In this document: positions 45,290-57,571 of the stretch, piece by piece
Numbering within the stretch: position 1 is the stretch's first letter
Layout: each line of letters opens with the position of its first letter
Origin: Heliopora coerulea
Taxonomy: Eukaryota; Cnidaria; Anthozoa; Scleralcyonacea; Helioporidae
Direction of reading: 5' to 3'
Assembly (NCBI GenBank): GCA_030142905.1
Contig: JASJOG010000003.1
Location: 3,470,001 to 3,534,000 of the forward strand
Length of the DNA stretch: 64,000 bases
Made by a program: the position numbers and the translations under genes
The notes under the pieces: model-generated
What the model saw: only the letters and a program-made list of their open reading frames with translations
The model's database searches: none
What the model was told of the DNA's origin: nothing

Positions 45290-46010
45290 GTAACTGTTGT
45301 GACTGATTGCAAAGAATTCCAACGTTTCGAGCAAAGGCCCTTCGTCAGAGAAAGCGAGTTGTTCTGAAACAGGAATAGCAACTAGACTAAGTATTTTACG
45401 AAATTGAGTCATGTGACAAAAAGTTAGCCAATGAAATGTGAGAAACAAAAACAGACAAATCAATGACTAGGTAAAGACAAGGAAGTCATTGGCTATTTTT
45501 AAACCACAATTAGCAAACCGGCATTAGGTTGAACTCCCAGAGACCCCAGGGGAATAGAAATGTGCATGCAGTAAAGTAAAGACAGTACAGAGCACAAGCT
45601 GTTTTTATCCGAACATGCTAGGCAAAAACATGAGGAGTTAAAAGAAAAACGTTCGTTGAGTCCGTGGGGATCAGATGAGTGGTTGCTAGATTGAAAATAA
45701 GACACATTTTTTGTCTCTTACGGCTATTGTTGCGACCAGAAACGGATGTGTTGACACAAACTTTCATGTCCGAAATAGAATGATTAGCGTTATTGAAATG
45801 TTGGGCGACAGGTTTGTCAACATCGTTGTTTCTTACAGTACGAAGATGTTCGGCAAACTTGTCAGAGAGACGTCGGCCAGTCAGGATATGCAATAAACGA
45901 TGTTAGAGGAGGTGTATGTGAAAAAATGCCGAAAAACAAAATTAGATTTGGGTCCACAAACGATGATGGTTTGACTAAGTGTTCTTAGACAGCGTGAGAA
46001 AGTGCCGACT
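45290..46010 (-). mobile_element. Penelope-like retroelement 3' remnant (GIY-YIG + hammerhead-like motif)
   Basis: On the minus strand a TSSNIVYC segment (near 45935) is followed at 45893 by TGRRLSDKFAEHLRTVRNND, then DKPVAQHFNNANHSISDM, then NPHGLNERFSFN-like residues (45660-45640). This is the GIY-YIG endonuclease end of the Penelope-like ORF. Residues between SSNIVYC and TGRR are missing, including the expected YIGE stretch. About 270 bp past the last recognised block is a hammerhead-like motif (45353-45316), as expected for PLE terminal repeats. The RT domain is absent. PLEs prime reverse transcription at a nick made by the GIY-YIG enzyme. Confidence 0.85.
45316..45353 (-). ncRNA. Hammerhead-ribozyme-like motif of a Penelope-like element
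   Basis: On the minus strand: CTGACGA, stem II GGGC/GCTC with loop CTTT, GAAAC, GTT. Stem I can form between TTCT before the core and GGAA after GTT. The core agrees with the hammerhead consensus (CUGANGA, GAAA, GUH). Its place downstream of a GIY-YIG remnant fits published reports that Penelope-like elements carry hammerheads in their terminal repeats. Confidence 0.72.
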
Positions 46011-46770
46011 AGTAACGATGAGTTTTAAGGGCACTATGTACAAAGCAATCGCGAATGCTTTTGTTGCACCGAAAGGAAATCAATGGATTATTGGTGAAAA
46101 TAGACGTCTCGGAATAATTTTTCAAAATGCCGAAATTGCGAGTGATGATATCCGTAATTTTGTAGTTGAAGGAACGAAATGTAAGGACTAAGGGAACCTT
46201 TTCTGTAAAAATTTGCTCCGAAAATGGTTTCAGACTATCCAAACGAGAAATATTGAAAGCTTTTTGGACAGTGGTCTCTATTAAATCAGAAGGATCTCAA
46301 CATAAAGGACTTGGTCTCCCTGCAAAGGCGGCGAAGTCGCAAAAGTTGAGAATAAGGGATGGATTTCTTGGTGTGATTGGGGCTGGAAGAAGAAAACAAA
46401 GGTAACTATGAGAATCAGTCGGACAAGTTTTACTGATTTTCCATGTAAACTTGAGCATTGGATGGAAGTTATCGACGAAACTGGTAAAGCACAGTGCCGC
46501 CGAGAGCCACTCCGGGCCCCGGGGGGAAGGGTAGACAAGCTGGTGGACCCCTTCCAAGAGAAAATTAATTTCATTAACCTTTTAACTATTGGGGAAATTT
46601 CGAAAATTTTCATGGCAACGATTTCACGGTATTGCACTAATGTCTCGATGTATGAACATCAGAAATGAACAAAACAGTAAAGCAATCCAAAATTTAAATC
46701 AATAAATACAAGTAATATCAAGTTCAAAATTTTATAGCAGGTTTTCAAACGTTCCCTCATACCTAACTAA
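46011..46770. other. No gene recognised
   Basis: Short frames on both strands (up to 118 codons on minus at 46637-46281) lack family resemblance. No transposon ends identified. Confidence 0.35.
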
Positions 46771-46774
46771 TTCA

Positions 46775-47535
46775 ATATTCCATGCATGATGAATCCAAAC
46801 GTTGTACGACAAATTGTATGGTGTAACATACCCCGCAATCATCAAGTCTCGCTACATTTTTGTTGCAGCAAGCGTTGCACGAAGTAGAATCAAGTTCTAC
46901 TTTACGCGACGATTGCGGCAACGCCGCAACAGATTTTTGAAGTATTGGACAGTATAACAGCCCTTTTCCAACTTGTGTCACAATGTTTTGTTTGATCAGG
47001 CAATCAAAATACGCTTTTAAGCTTTGTCCGCCGGGGACTTTCCTGTTGTGACCTTGAAAAACAAAATTGCAGCTAGTCAAGAGTTTTAAATTATTCAAAC
47101 TCAGGATTTGGAGAGTCTAGGTAAAAAAGCAGTCACTAATAGAGTTGAAAGGCAGTGCATCGTTGTGGAATACTTTGTTAGCAATTACAAAGACACGAAG
47201 ATCGTGAGGAAATTCGACGACACACGACTGCTCTCGCGACGTTTGTATGTGTTGGTTGAAGATATTAAAAAGATATTTTATAGTCTTTGAACCTCTATAT
47301 CCAGGGAATTTAAACGAATACAAAAAAATAATGCCTGTGTCTCGATAGAAAGTTTTTTAAGACACTGAGTTCTTTGAGATATTTTAAAGACTGCAGCCAT
47401 TTTTGCGAGAATTGGGAGACAAGTTGCAAGAAATATTGAAAAGTTTAACACCCCTTACCAATGCAACTACAACGCAACAAATTCAGCCGTTGCGAGACAA
47501 GTTGCACAAAAAAATTGCGTAGTGTAAAATTGCCT
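46775..47535. repeat. Probable decayed DNA transposon with TTGCGAGACAAGTTGCA repeats
   Basis: GAGACAAGTTGCA occurs at about 47418-47430 and 47495-47507, and GTTGC/GCAAC-rich words cluster at 46850-46950 near the left. The sequence ends AAATTGCGTAGTGTAAAATT at 47512-47531. Such words recall subterminal repeats of a DNA transposon, but the ends are not resolved and no transposase is recognised. Confidence 0.4.
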
Positions 47536-48055
47536 TAAGTCAAATTATGCACATTCATGCACCTCACATAAACGAAAAACGTCATGTAATATAAAGTTAT
47601 TCATCTTATCGTGTTTGGAACACAGACGTCGCCACACTGGAAAGCAAAAATGGTCATATTGTCTCATTTTATTTAGAAACACTAATGGCACGTAAGCAAT
47701 AGTACTTTATTCCAGTAAAAAAAAAAAATATGAATTCAATATAGTACGTTGCGGCCAACCGGGTCCCTTGATTTCTTCCGGGCCTGGGTTAATTTGATCT
47801 CACTACCTACCCCCTCTCCCGGCGGAACCGGTAAAGCGCTCTAAGTCTGCACGTGAGCATGATGCTGTATCCAAACAGCCATCGATGAATCTTCCAAAAA
47901 AATCAGGTATGGGACCTGACTATTGCTAAAAGATATGTTTTTCAACATAACCAACAAATAAATTCGCGTAACTCGGGCTATCTTGGTGCCATAGCTACAA
48001 AACGTCCTTCAAAACTTCTTTCTGAACGTAACCCTAACGTTCCTTTCAAGCTTCT
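47536..48055. other. No gene recognised
   Basis: A run of A at 47719-47728 and nothing else recognised. Confidence 0.35.
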
Positions 48056-48059
48056 TTAT

Positions 48060-48235
48060 TTCCTTCCCAACCAACTTGCTTGCCGGCTTGCTCGCTCGCT
48101 CGTTTCCTTCCTTTTCTCCTTTCTTTCCTCCTTTCTTTCTTATTTCTCTCTTTCTTTCTTCCTTCCTTGCTCCCTTGCTTCCTTTCGTCCTTCCAAACGT
48201 TCCTTTCAATCTTCATTTCTTCCTTCCAAGTTTTC
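48060..48235. repeat. Polypyrimidine tract (CTTT/CCTT-rich)
   Basis: About 175 bp of almost pure C and T on the plus strand. The long frames seen there on both strands (Ser/Phe/Leu-rich; Lys/Glu/Arg-rich) are artefacts of composition. A shorter tract is at 45200-45270. Confidence 0.9.
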
Positions 48236-50090
48236 AAAATTTTGCTCTCCAAATTGTCTACCCCACATACGTATCGGCTGTACCTCTGGAAACAATGATG
48301 CACAAACTTCTTTGCCCTTCAATGCGGTTACAACGTGCATGATTTCATACAATAAACAACATTTAACAAGTCAGTTTCCAATATTATGCAACCTGTTTTT
48401 AAGTAGTTGACTCTGATTGCTTCAATACAGCTATCATCAATAGTATCAATTTGAATTGTAAAACACTATTAAAAATTTGGTAATTTTGCAAATTCGAATA
48501 AGGAAATGAGATAATATAGTGATTTTGCCATCCCCTCCCGTATCCAGCCTAATTTTTGTAAGGTTGATGCTACGGTGTTGAGTCTAGTGCAATAAGGACC
48601 TTTTCGAAGTTTGTAACTAGAAAAAAGTTTTAAATTAGTAGGTCCGAGGAAAGCCCCTTTCAAGATTCTAGTGAAAGATATGTGAACCTTGACTCGTTGA
48701 GTCTGAGGCTTGATCAAAAACCTTCCATTGGATTTACGCTATCTATACCTAACTTTTTGTTACACTCTCTTAATGTTGATCAGGTCCTACATTATATTTT
48801 ATAATAGTCTGATAAAAGCCTCATCTATATGATGAAAAGAAGGACAGCTCCGATGAAAAGAACAAACCTAGAAGTATCTGACTGTGTCGATATGCACGTT
48901 AATGGAGACGCTCAGATAAAAAGTGTTTCGGTACAACATTTCAAGGCGAACGCCTTCAGATCTGAACATGTTTTCCTCTCTGTGAAGTAGGCCCTTTGCT
49001 CAAAATGTTAGAATTCCCTGCTTTCAGCTTTGGCACTGTCTGAGAATCCAGCATCAGGTAGGATCCTGTTGCTAAAGACGCTTTCATGGCTCTAATCCTT
49101 ATTCAGCTTGCTTTGACTAGTCTTTCACAGTAATGAACAACTGAAGAAAGACTGAAAGTCGTTTTTCCACATCGTTTTTCTCTAACAGTTCTTCGACGAA
49201 TTACCCTGCAGCGACGACGAATTACCCTGCAGCGACGACGAGAGGGTAATTTCCCATGGGAGAATATGCATTACCAAAATTGTCTGACAAAATACCTGGC
49301 ATCAAAATTGTCTGACGTCCTCAACTTTTAACGAGTACCCCGAGATTCGATCATCTGATATATTTCATCTGATATATTTCATCTGATATTTGCTTGGCAT
49401 CTGCAATTTCTTTCTGAAATTTATGAGGCTTCGTTAACGATATAGCAATCTGAGCATTCGTACGGTTCTTAGTCGATAATGCTCTCTTAATTATATGAGG
49501 ATAGAAATTGATGTATCGGATATTTTCATTCTGCAACGGCCACTGATAACAGTCAAAACTACCACGGTTATGTCACACTTGGCTTAATTGAAATCCTTAA
49601 TTTTAGACTTTTCGAGACTATTCAGCACACTTAGATAGAGGGAAACATGATACTTTGAAAGGGTCATTTCCGATGTTTTCCCATGTGTTTTGAGTTATCG
49701 CTTGCTAGAAAAATCCAGGTACTGTTAAAGAATTGTCTGGACGGTATTTCAACGTACTGTTGTTAAATTTAGGAGAACACGAAAATGCAATTAAATGTAT
49801 TTGTTATGTTGGACATGACACCATAAGTTGTCTCTTAGAAAGACTCTACAGTAAGAGAAAATTAAAAGGAAAAATTTGAAAAGAAAAGAAACCAAAACCA
49901 AAAACAGGAACGAGCAGTAATTCCACTATTTAGCTGTGAGATGAAATGAAAAGGGGGAGCTAATCATCTTTACTTGCAGCCGCTAGGCTGAATTACGAAG
50001 GACGCAGATCAACGTGGTCGAGTCGAAGGCATATTAAAGGCACCGCTGACAGCCACCATTCGACACATACTTGTCCACGGAGCACAGCTA
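48236..50090. other. No gene recognised; two short tandem duplications
   Basis: GACGAATTACCCTGCAGCGAC is duplicated around 49195-49235, and TATATTTCATCTGA occurs about three times at 49356-49392. No coding exon was recognised. Confidence 0.4.
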
Positions 50091-50099
50091 TGATGTCAA

Positions 50100-50340
50100 G
50101 TTAAGGGTTGATTTTATTGAGGGGGGAAAACCGGAGTACCCGGAGGAAAACCCTCGAAGCATAGCAGAGACCAACTGCAACTCTACTCACATGAGACCCT
50201 AGCTAGAGAGTCAATACGTGGTTGCCATTAGGAGGTCTCCCATCCAACTTGCAACCACGACCGATCGGGTTTAAGTTGGAGCCTCAGCGGTCAGAAACAA
50301 CGCGCTAACTGCATTTGCCCTCTGTGCTTCCCAGAGGATC
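50100..50340 (-). mobile_element. tRNA-derived SINE with CCGGAGTACCCGG body (copy 2)
   Basis: The plus strand shows GGGGAAAACCGGAGTACCCG then GAGGAAAACC at 50131-50160. The minus-strand head near 50320-50270 has GTTAGCGCGTTG (A-box-like). Same body as the SINE at 44135-44345, different tRNA-like head. No gene is seen nearby. Confidence 0.6.
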
Positions 50341-50748
50341 TTTCAGAGGGTCTTTTTTACAGCATTGAGCTCAAGCCGGAAAACTTTAGAAAACTCTAGA
50401 TTAGATCGGGTCAATGTGGCAATTGCACAACCAATAAAGTGACGATAGTAAAGTCATTGGTAAACGTTAATTTTACTTTTACTTTGGAAACCAAACTTAA
50501 GTTCTGATAGCCAAACTCTTTGCTAATATTACTATTAAAACTCCTTTGGTATTCTTACTAACCTTGCTTTTCCTGCCACAGAGTTCAACTCATTGGAATA
50601 TTAGAATACTGAGTATTGCACTTTTAAGTTCCTATGGCAGAAAATCTAGTTGATGACTATAATTTAGGGAAAAATAAAAGAGGCAAATTTTTCGTTTTTA
50701 TCTCCGTTTGTTTATGGGAGTGTGTTAAGTTATAAACTCGTTTAATAC
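50341..50748. other. No gene recognised
   Basis: Stretch between a SINE and a foldback element with no recognisable content. Confidence 0.35.
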
Positions 50749-50762
50749 TCCCATAACATCTG

Positions 50763-50897
50763 TTAAAATATTGACCAGAGGTTTACCAGGCGGAAATCGT
50801 AGTCTTAGGATGAATATTAAGGCCCAACTCACGATTCTAATATGAGTAGCCGCCATGGCTATTCATGTTAGAATCTTGAGCTGGGCCTTAATATTTA
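50763..50897. mobile_element. 135-bp foldback with peptide start on both strands, 14-bp TSD
   Basis: Flanked by perfect TCCCATAACATCTG copies (50749-50762 and 50898-50911). It is an inverted repeat centred on CCATGG (50853-50858). That hexamer supplies an ATG on each strand: plus at 50855 (MAIHVRILSWALIF) and minus at 50856 (MAATHIRIVSWALIF, later RLRFPPG). The peptide is the one found in the foldbacks at 5.8 and 59.7 kb. The hammerhead part is absent, so this copy is two short 5' coding stubs fused head to head. Confidence 0.82.
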
Positions 50898-50911
50898 TCC
50901 CATAACATCTG

Positions 50912-53760
50912 ATTTGATTCACTCACGGAATTATTTAAGCAGATATGAACCCAATAAGCCACATGCTTTCTAATTGATTTGCGACTGGATGACATGTTAC
51001 AAACTGTGGACCCCAGATTTGTACTAATTGGAAGTTGGCCAACAAATGTTCGCATCTTGCACACGGGGAATACGAGATCTAACTAAGCATTAAATTGTAT
51101 GTAATGAGCGCCAGAGACACAAATTGCTTGAAACACAAGTATAGTGCATTGAACTTGCCGGCATGCTTGAGAATTTGACAAGCTGTTCTGTTCTTCACAT
51201 TTTCAATTATTCGTTTGAGAGAACAGGAGATATGATAATCTATTATGGTTTTCATTTAACGACTCCGTGAGAAATATAATTTGTGATTAATTGCTTTCTT
51301 TGAAAACATAAAACAGTTATTCATCCGTCGTCCGTTATATAAGCTGGAGGAGCCCTCTGGGCTACCGCTGAGGACTAATTGACGAAGGACGATTTGACTG
51401 GTAAAAAGATCAACACGAAGATTCTGATTTGTATAGTATCACCTTAACCACTAGACGTAGCAAGGCTCTTCAGACAGATCCTTGTGTAGACGAGATATGT
51501 CAGCAAACCCCACGGGATTCAAGATGTTTTGAAATATCCTCGCACATGGGAATGTTCGCCATTAATTTATTCACTCGATGCCTAGGTATGACGACGCCAG
51601 CTCTTATTCGAAGTGGTCACATTTACCTTAAAACAAGGACCAAGTCAAACTTTTTTCGGCTTTTTATCCTTTATTTATGGGCTTATCTGTGACATCTGTA
51701 ATAAAATGATCTTGTAATTCGAACCTATTTCACAAAATGGAAAGGATATTTCAACACACATAATTAATAAAGAGTCCGATTGTTAGTATGGACCATAATA
51801 AAAGAGTCACACTCGATCTGTTCTTCTCGTTCCTTGCCAAAGTGACTTGCGTGAAGCACTAAGAATTATTACCTTTTCCATTTTCACACTCACAGCAACC
51901 TAGAAGTCTACTACGGGATTATCTTTACCGAGAGAGTAAGTAACTCAATCCTTTACGTTTTAACAAACTTCGTGACGAACTTGAAGTACTGGCACATTCG
52001 TGGTCGGTTTCAACTTTCGGTGCGGACCTGAGAACGTAACTCTATGATAACAAATTGTTTATTCAACTGACAGAGTTTAAACAAATTTAAACAATTGGGT
52101 ATGGGAAGGTTAATCCCTGTACAAAGAGTGTTGAGTTAAGAAGGAATGCCCTGCAATTTGCTCGGAATTTCTTAACTACACGGCTTGAGATCGCGCATTT
52201 AGCTGCTTGACGCAATGCGTTCGTTTGGATCATTCGCATTCCGAGAACCCGAAACTGCTCTGACCAATATGTCGACTTTAGGATACTGAACGGAACGTAG
52301 AATGAGTTGTTTTTCTGTTGGCGCACATTTTCTGATCTTAGCTGTCGATATTTACGATATCTTTATGTCTCCATTGCAATGGTATGAGCAACATTCAAAG
52401 ATTTCAGCCACGTGCTCGTGTGATCTTTCAACCATCCTTTACAGGTTGTTACAGCGCTAACTCAGTCATATCTAATACGCCAGATTACCCTCACAAATCC
52501 GTCATGGATATTAACTGCCGAAGCTTAATTTAAGTTTAACACTTCATTAATGTAAGTGGCCTGGTGTTATATACAAATTAAAACACTGCTGTGGTGTCGA
52601 TGTTTACTCGCTGCTGGTCAATTAATTTAAACACATTTTAAAAGGGTAAAATTTGGAAGTTGAGAATTGAACGGTTTTATACTAAGTGAAGTCGACCTAT
52701 TGCTTACCACATAACACGTATGAAGCGTTGTTTTTTTTGTCAGAACTTGGCAGCACTCAGCTATTTTTGTGAATATTACAACGATTGTTATCGTATATCA
52801 TTGAAGTGAACCTTACGTTCTCTGTAAAGGCAACGTTACATATGTCTTGTCAAAATCTACCTGGCGCAGGTGCAAACAAAGTTACTTAAGCAAACACGAC
52901 GCGTATTTCGCTGCCGACATCCTTCTTACAGTCGAAATTTTCATCCAAAAAAGGAAATAGAATAATGTTTAGCCCGAAGGCACTATAATTCCAATTACAA
53001 CACCACTCAGATCATTTTGAGGGCGAAGTTAACTCATCCAACAATGCAAGCTGTCAGCTGAGTTTGACTTCATCCCAATGAACAAACTGCTCCTTGCAGT
53101 CACAGTGAAGGTTTTCATTTCATTCATTGGTGGACATTGTTATTTTCTCTAAAATTCTGAAATATTATGATTGACTCGATTAATGTTACAAGAAACGATT
53201 TCGAGAACGAGTCGTAATATCAAGTACATTGCACAGACTGAAACAACTAAATCTTTTGCACAGTTTCATTTGCATTTTCGTGTGATATCAACATGATTAC
53301 CGTCGTTACCAACCTAGCCTGCTGCTTCGGATTCCTGTTATTACGGTTGTCAATGCGCGAGAAATGATGCACGTCTTAAATCAAGAGCAGCGGCACCATA
53401 CATATAGAAAACAAATTGGTACTTTCGTCAGTAGCGTGCTGCCGGCAGGACGAGAGATGCCCACATTTTTATGTTTTTTAAAATAAAATTTAAAAAAATA
53501 TATGTTAAAAAGTAATGCCAATCTTCAGAAAAGATTAACGAAATTTTGCGAAGCAAACATTCGTGGAAGACATGCAAGAAAAATGACGGTCGGTTTATGT
53601 CTGTCTCTTTTGGGACATTTTGTTTGGGATTGTACATGTGAGGGCAACAATTTCTGCCGCCACGTGTGAAATTTAGCCGCGGGACGATCCTGCCTGTCAT
53701 ACGAGTGCGAAGCCACGTCTCGTGTTAGCCGTATGCAGCATTCGTAACGCGAGAACATCA
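50912..53760. other. No gene recognised
   Basis: About 2.8 kb with only chance frames (up to 90 codons). No recognised transposon or RNA gene. Confidence 0.4.
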
Positions 53761-53764
53761 TTTT

Positions 53765-54065
53765 TTGTCCTCTTTATTTGAGCGTTTCACATTCTAGTTA
53801 AGGTGCATCAAAATATGTTAGACAGGATTTACCTTAGGCGATAACGTTTTTTTGAACTGTTTACACAAGCGTTTCAAGATCTATTGAAGATACGTTCAGG
53901 TATGTAAGAAGTAGCTTATGTAAAGCAAGAGTATCAGTTTGTATTGTTTATACAAGCGTTTCAGTTCATGTTCTGTTTAAGGTACATTAAGACATGTTAG
54001 GTTGGGCTTTGGTAAAGCGAATACATAATTTTGTATTGGTCATTCAAGCAATTAGCGTCTCACAT
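53765..54065. repeat. Degenerate tandem repeat, about 90-bp unit, three copies
   Basis: GTTTACACAAGCGTTTCA (53859), GTTTATACAAGCGTTTCA (53947) and GGTCATTCAAGCAATTAG-like (54040) mark successive units. AAGGTGCATCAAAATATGTT and AAGGTACATTAAGACATGTT also recur 180 bp apart. Function unknown. Confidence 0.6.
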
Positions 54066-54894
54066 AAGACGCTTCTTGTTTTCCTCGTACAAACCGGCCC
54101 TGTTCTCACAAGATTACTATATTGGTTTATTAGAGGGTCAAAAGCAAAGACGCCAGGAACTTGGGGTGATTTGCTATATTTTGACCGATTAAAAAGCGAA
54201 TGTTGTCAAGAATCAGGAAAAAATCGTGGGGGTTTCAACATACTTATGCTCATGTATCGACTGACCCACCACGATTTCTCAGTCCGCAATTAACGGATTG
54301 TTTTTCTTTCGTGATGATGTTAAAATTGGCAGGTGTATAAATATCTACATTTATTTACGATCATTTTGATGGATAATCCTCGATTATGACTGATGATACG
54401 CAAGCAATCTAATGAAGTCTGTTAGGAAATATTCTTGCCCAAATTTATTTACTGGGGACATTAAAAGAACAACTAAGCCTACGCCTCTCCGAAGGCACAG
54501 CCTCCTTCCTAAGTCAGCGTTTCCTTCACATGCATATCGGAAACCAGTTTTATAAGGAGACGGTAAAACTTTATGAGCCCAGAACTTTAGCCAGCTTTGT
54601 GCAATAGTAGGTGGTCTATTGCGACTTAAGAACAACATGGCATTTCTGACTTAACATGACCTTCTGACTTTATTATTAGGGCAATGATGGGTGAGAAATT
54701 TAAGCCACAACTGAAATAATCCAGCAAACTCTCGTATAAACGACCCCACAGTGAGTTGTTTGTGGCCAAAATAAGCCGCGGCTAACTAAAACGTGATGAT
54801 ACGCGCACAAACACCCTCTTCTTGGCTTATTAGAGCCGCGGCTTCCGCGATTTTCTCTTGCATGAAAGATCCAATTGTACGTTGTTAGTTACAG
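54066..54894. other. No gene recognised
   Basis: The end of a tandem repeat and chance frames of 84-99 codons. A GCCGCGGCTAA/TTAGAGCCGCGGC inverted pair at about 54775-54842 may be a small MITE. Confidence 0.35.
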
Positions 54895-55438
54895 GGGTTT
54901 AATATTAGGGCGATTCCATGTGTGTTGTACGGGACGTCCACAGGTATTATTCTTCTCTTGATAATAAACCAAATTACAGTAGCAGTCTTTACTACCTACA
55001 TTTCAAAGGTTGTCTGATATCTAACTTATACATTTTGGAAAAATCACATAAACTGGTTTGTTCCACATAATAACAGTAATTTATATATGTTGTACGGGAC
55101 AAGAAGAGGACATTACTAATGCTTATCACGTATTCACATGAAAAACTCTGTGAACTGTAGTTGGTTAATCCACAAAAACCAACCTAATCTTAAAGGTAGA
55201 ACACTGTAGAAGTACAGTGAAGTGATTTGAAAAACATTTATTTTTTAATGCATAAATTATATACAGTTGAAACAAGTGTCATACAGGACAATAACAAAGT
55301 GTTGTATGGGACATAATGTTTAATTGATAATAGCTGGTGGAAAGTTATGAAGAAAATTATAAAATTTTGATAATCAAATGACAACAAGTTATTTTTAAAT
55401 TAGATCATGCAAACTATATATGTAGCAGTGTAATAAAA

Positions 55439-57571
55439 TTATTTAAAATGTACATATTCAAAGTCTGAAAACTGGGACAAAATCATCCGTCCAATATTGT
55501 GAATAAAAGCAGGAGGGCCTTCAAGTTTCTTTACAATGGAACTTTGATTGTAAAAGATCCTGTCTGGCTGATCTGGCCACTTAAAAAACCTTCCAGTTCT
55601 ATGCATCACAGATACTTCAACTTCTCCATTAATGATGTTAGTAACTTCACCAGGATACTGCTGGTTATCATAGGTTACCACACACCAATCTCCCACTTCA
55701 AGTGATTGAATTACTGATGCTGAATCTGGAGCTGGTACAACTGTAGATGTATCTTCATTGTGTACTTGGTTACACGCAGCAGCTTTCCCTGCAAGAGTAT
55801 TCTCATACAGCTGGATCTCACTATTAATTGGGTTACAGCATGCCACGTGCATCTTCATGATACCAGGAAAACCCACAACATCATCCCATGGTGCCATTTC
55901 ATCAATACGCTTGTCAATTTCCTCTTGTGAGATGTGAATGACAGTAGTTTTGTCCAAAAGCCTTCCAGCAGTTCTAGCAAAGTCCTTGGATGACTGTGCT
56001 ACTGTCCCTTGTGTCTTCTTGCTCATCACTTCAGTCCTAACTAATGACTTAGCACAACCTCCAATACCATCAACAATGCCTTTACCATGGCTTGTGGCAA
56101 AATATTTCCATATGAACTTGCATCCATATTTCTTGGATAAAATCTGCAAGAGCTTCATCATGTATTTATTCTTAAATTCAGACGAGGGGCCATCTGTCCA
56201 AATTACGTGCTCTGTAACAGCAGTGCCAGTACTTTCAGGAATCAAATAATCCTTTTAAAGAGTGTCTACAAACACTGCTACAGTGTCCTTAGATTTATCC
56301 TTTGTGTCTGAGCACACAAGAAATGTCTTGCATACCCCATTATACATTGTTGCAGCTGTAAACAAAGTGACACTAGATCGACTCCGAAGAGCACTTTGCA
56401 CTTCATCTTGATATTCACAGGAGTAGTTCATTGCAAAGTCCATTTGCAAAATCCTGACAGCTGGATTTTCCTGGTCATCTTGGAACTGCCTTGCCTGAAT
56501 TTGTTTAACATTAATGTGCTGGATAACTTCATTGAAATTCTCTTCTATCACTTCCCTCAGTTGACCAACACACCCCTGGTGTAATACAGATTGCAGCCTT
56601 TTCTGCACTTTCCCGCTCTCAGTTTGCTGATCAAATTGCCATTCCCTCCAAGACACTATCTGCTCTGGAGGTAGACTCACAACCATCTTCTTTCCTCTTG
56701 AACATTTAGTGCAATCAGCTTGCCAACACTTGGAATTAAGTGTTGTATCACATAGTACAGACTCCCAGAATTCAACTGAATTGTACTGAATATGTAGCTC
56801 TTTTAGTTGTGATATGAAATTCTTGTGAACTCTGCACTTGCACTGATCAACTGGTGTTTCGTGTACAAGAAATACATTCTTTGGTCGCAATGAACAAAAT
56901 TTTGAAAAGCCAATTTTATTCTCTGGATATGTTTCAATGAAAATTCTGAAGGCTTCTCTTAGAAACATTGTCAGATAATACTTCTGCTCTTTAACCTTCT
57001 TTCCATCTATCCATAGTGTAACCTCATCTTTCATCCCTGGCATTGTGTATACTATATCAGCACGAGTATAAAATTCTTGTACAAGTTTTAATGTTTCTGC
57101 AAACTGGCTGTTACCAATATGCTGTACCACTTTGATATTCTCTTGATGTTCCAACTGTAAGCCAATCCTATTTGCTAAACCTTGAATAACAGCTTTCTTC
57201 TTTCTTGGGGAGGATGGAAGTTTACAAGTAACTCTATGAATAGCCTTTCCTAAGCTTTGAGGGGTTCTGTATGGTAAATATGAGCTTTGCCTAGCATTTG
57301 TAGCCACTGCTTCATCCTGTTGCTTTTTTTTCTGTCTGTATTTCCTTTTCCTCTCAGTCTCCTTTTTTCTCAAAGCCAGCTTTTCTTCTACAGTTTGTGT
57401 TGTTTTTCTCAATTCACGATATGCAGCTATCCTCTTTTTCTCCTTGGTGTAATATGTAGGATCTTTTTCCTTTTGCTTGTTTCTATAATCTTTACATTGC
57501 TCCACATTTGTCTTTTTATGTTTTTCTGGCAACTGTTCTTGCTCTACACTTGCTTCACCATGAGATGTCAT
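55439..57571 (-). pseudogene. Unnamed transposase-like protein, 709 residues with one in-frame stop
   Basis: The frame opens at ATG 57571 and stays open to 55439 except for one TAA at 56255-56257 (codon 439, CTT TAA AAG). It starts with a Lys/Glu-rich segment (residues 1-100, coiled-coil-like). A Cys-rich region follows around 245-300 (CKCRVHKNF, CWQADCTKC). Then comes QMDFAMNYSCEYQDEVQSAL (about 392), where the Asp may be the first acidic catalytic residue. After the stop are VIWTDGPSSEFKNKY (about 460) and YFATSHGKGIVDGIGG (about 490), reminiscent of DDE/D integrase-like folds. The C-terminus holds VGDWCVVTYDNQQYPGEV, then VMHRTGRFFKWP, an SH3/Tudor-like strand pattern. I have seen similar proteins repeated in cnidarian genomes but cannot give an official family name. 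Catalytic assignments are inference. Confidence 0.65.

Noticed and set aside
48009..48342. Lys/Glu-rich and Ser/Leu/Phe-rich frames
   Set aside because: Composition artefacts of the polypyrimidine tract.
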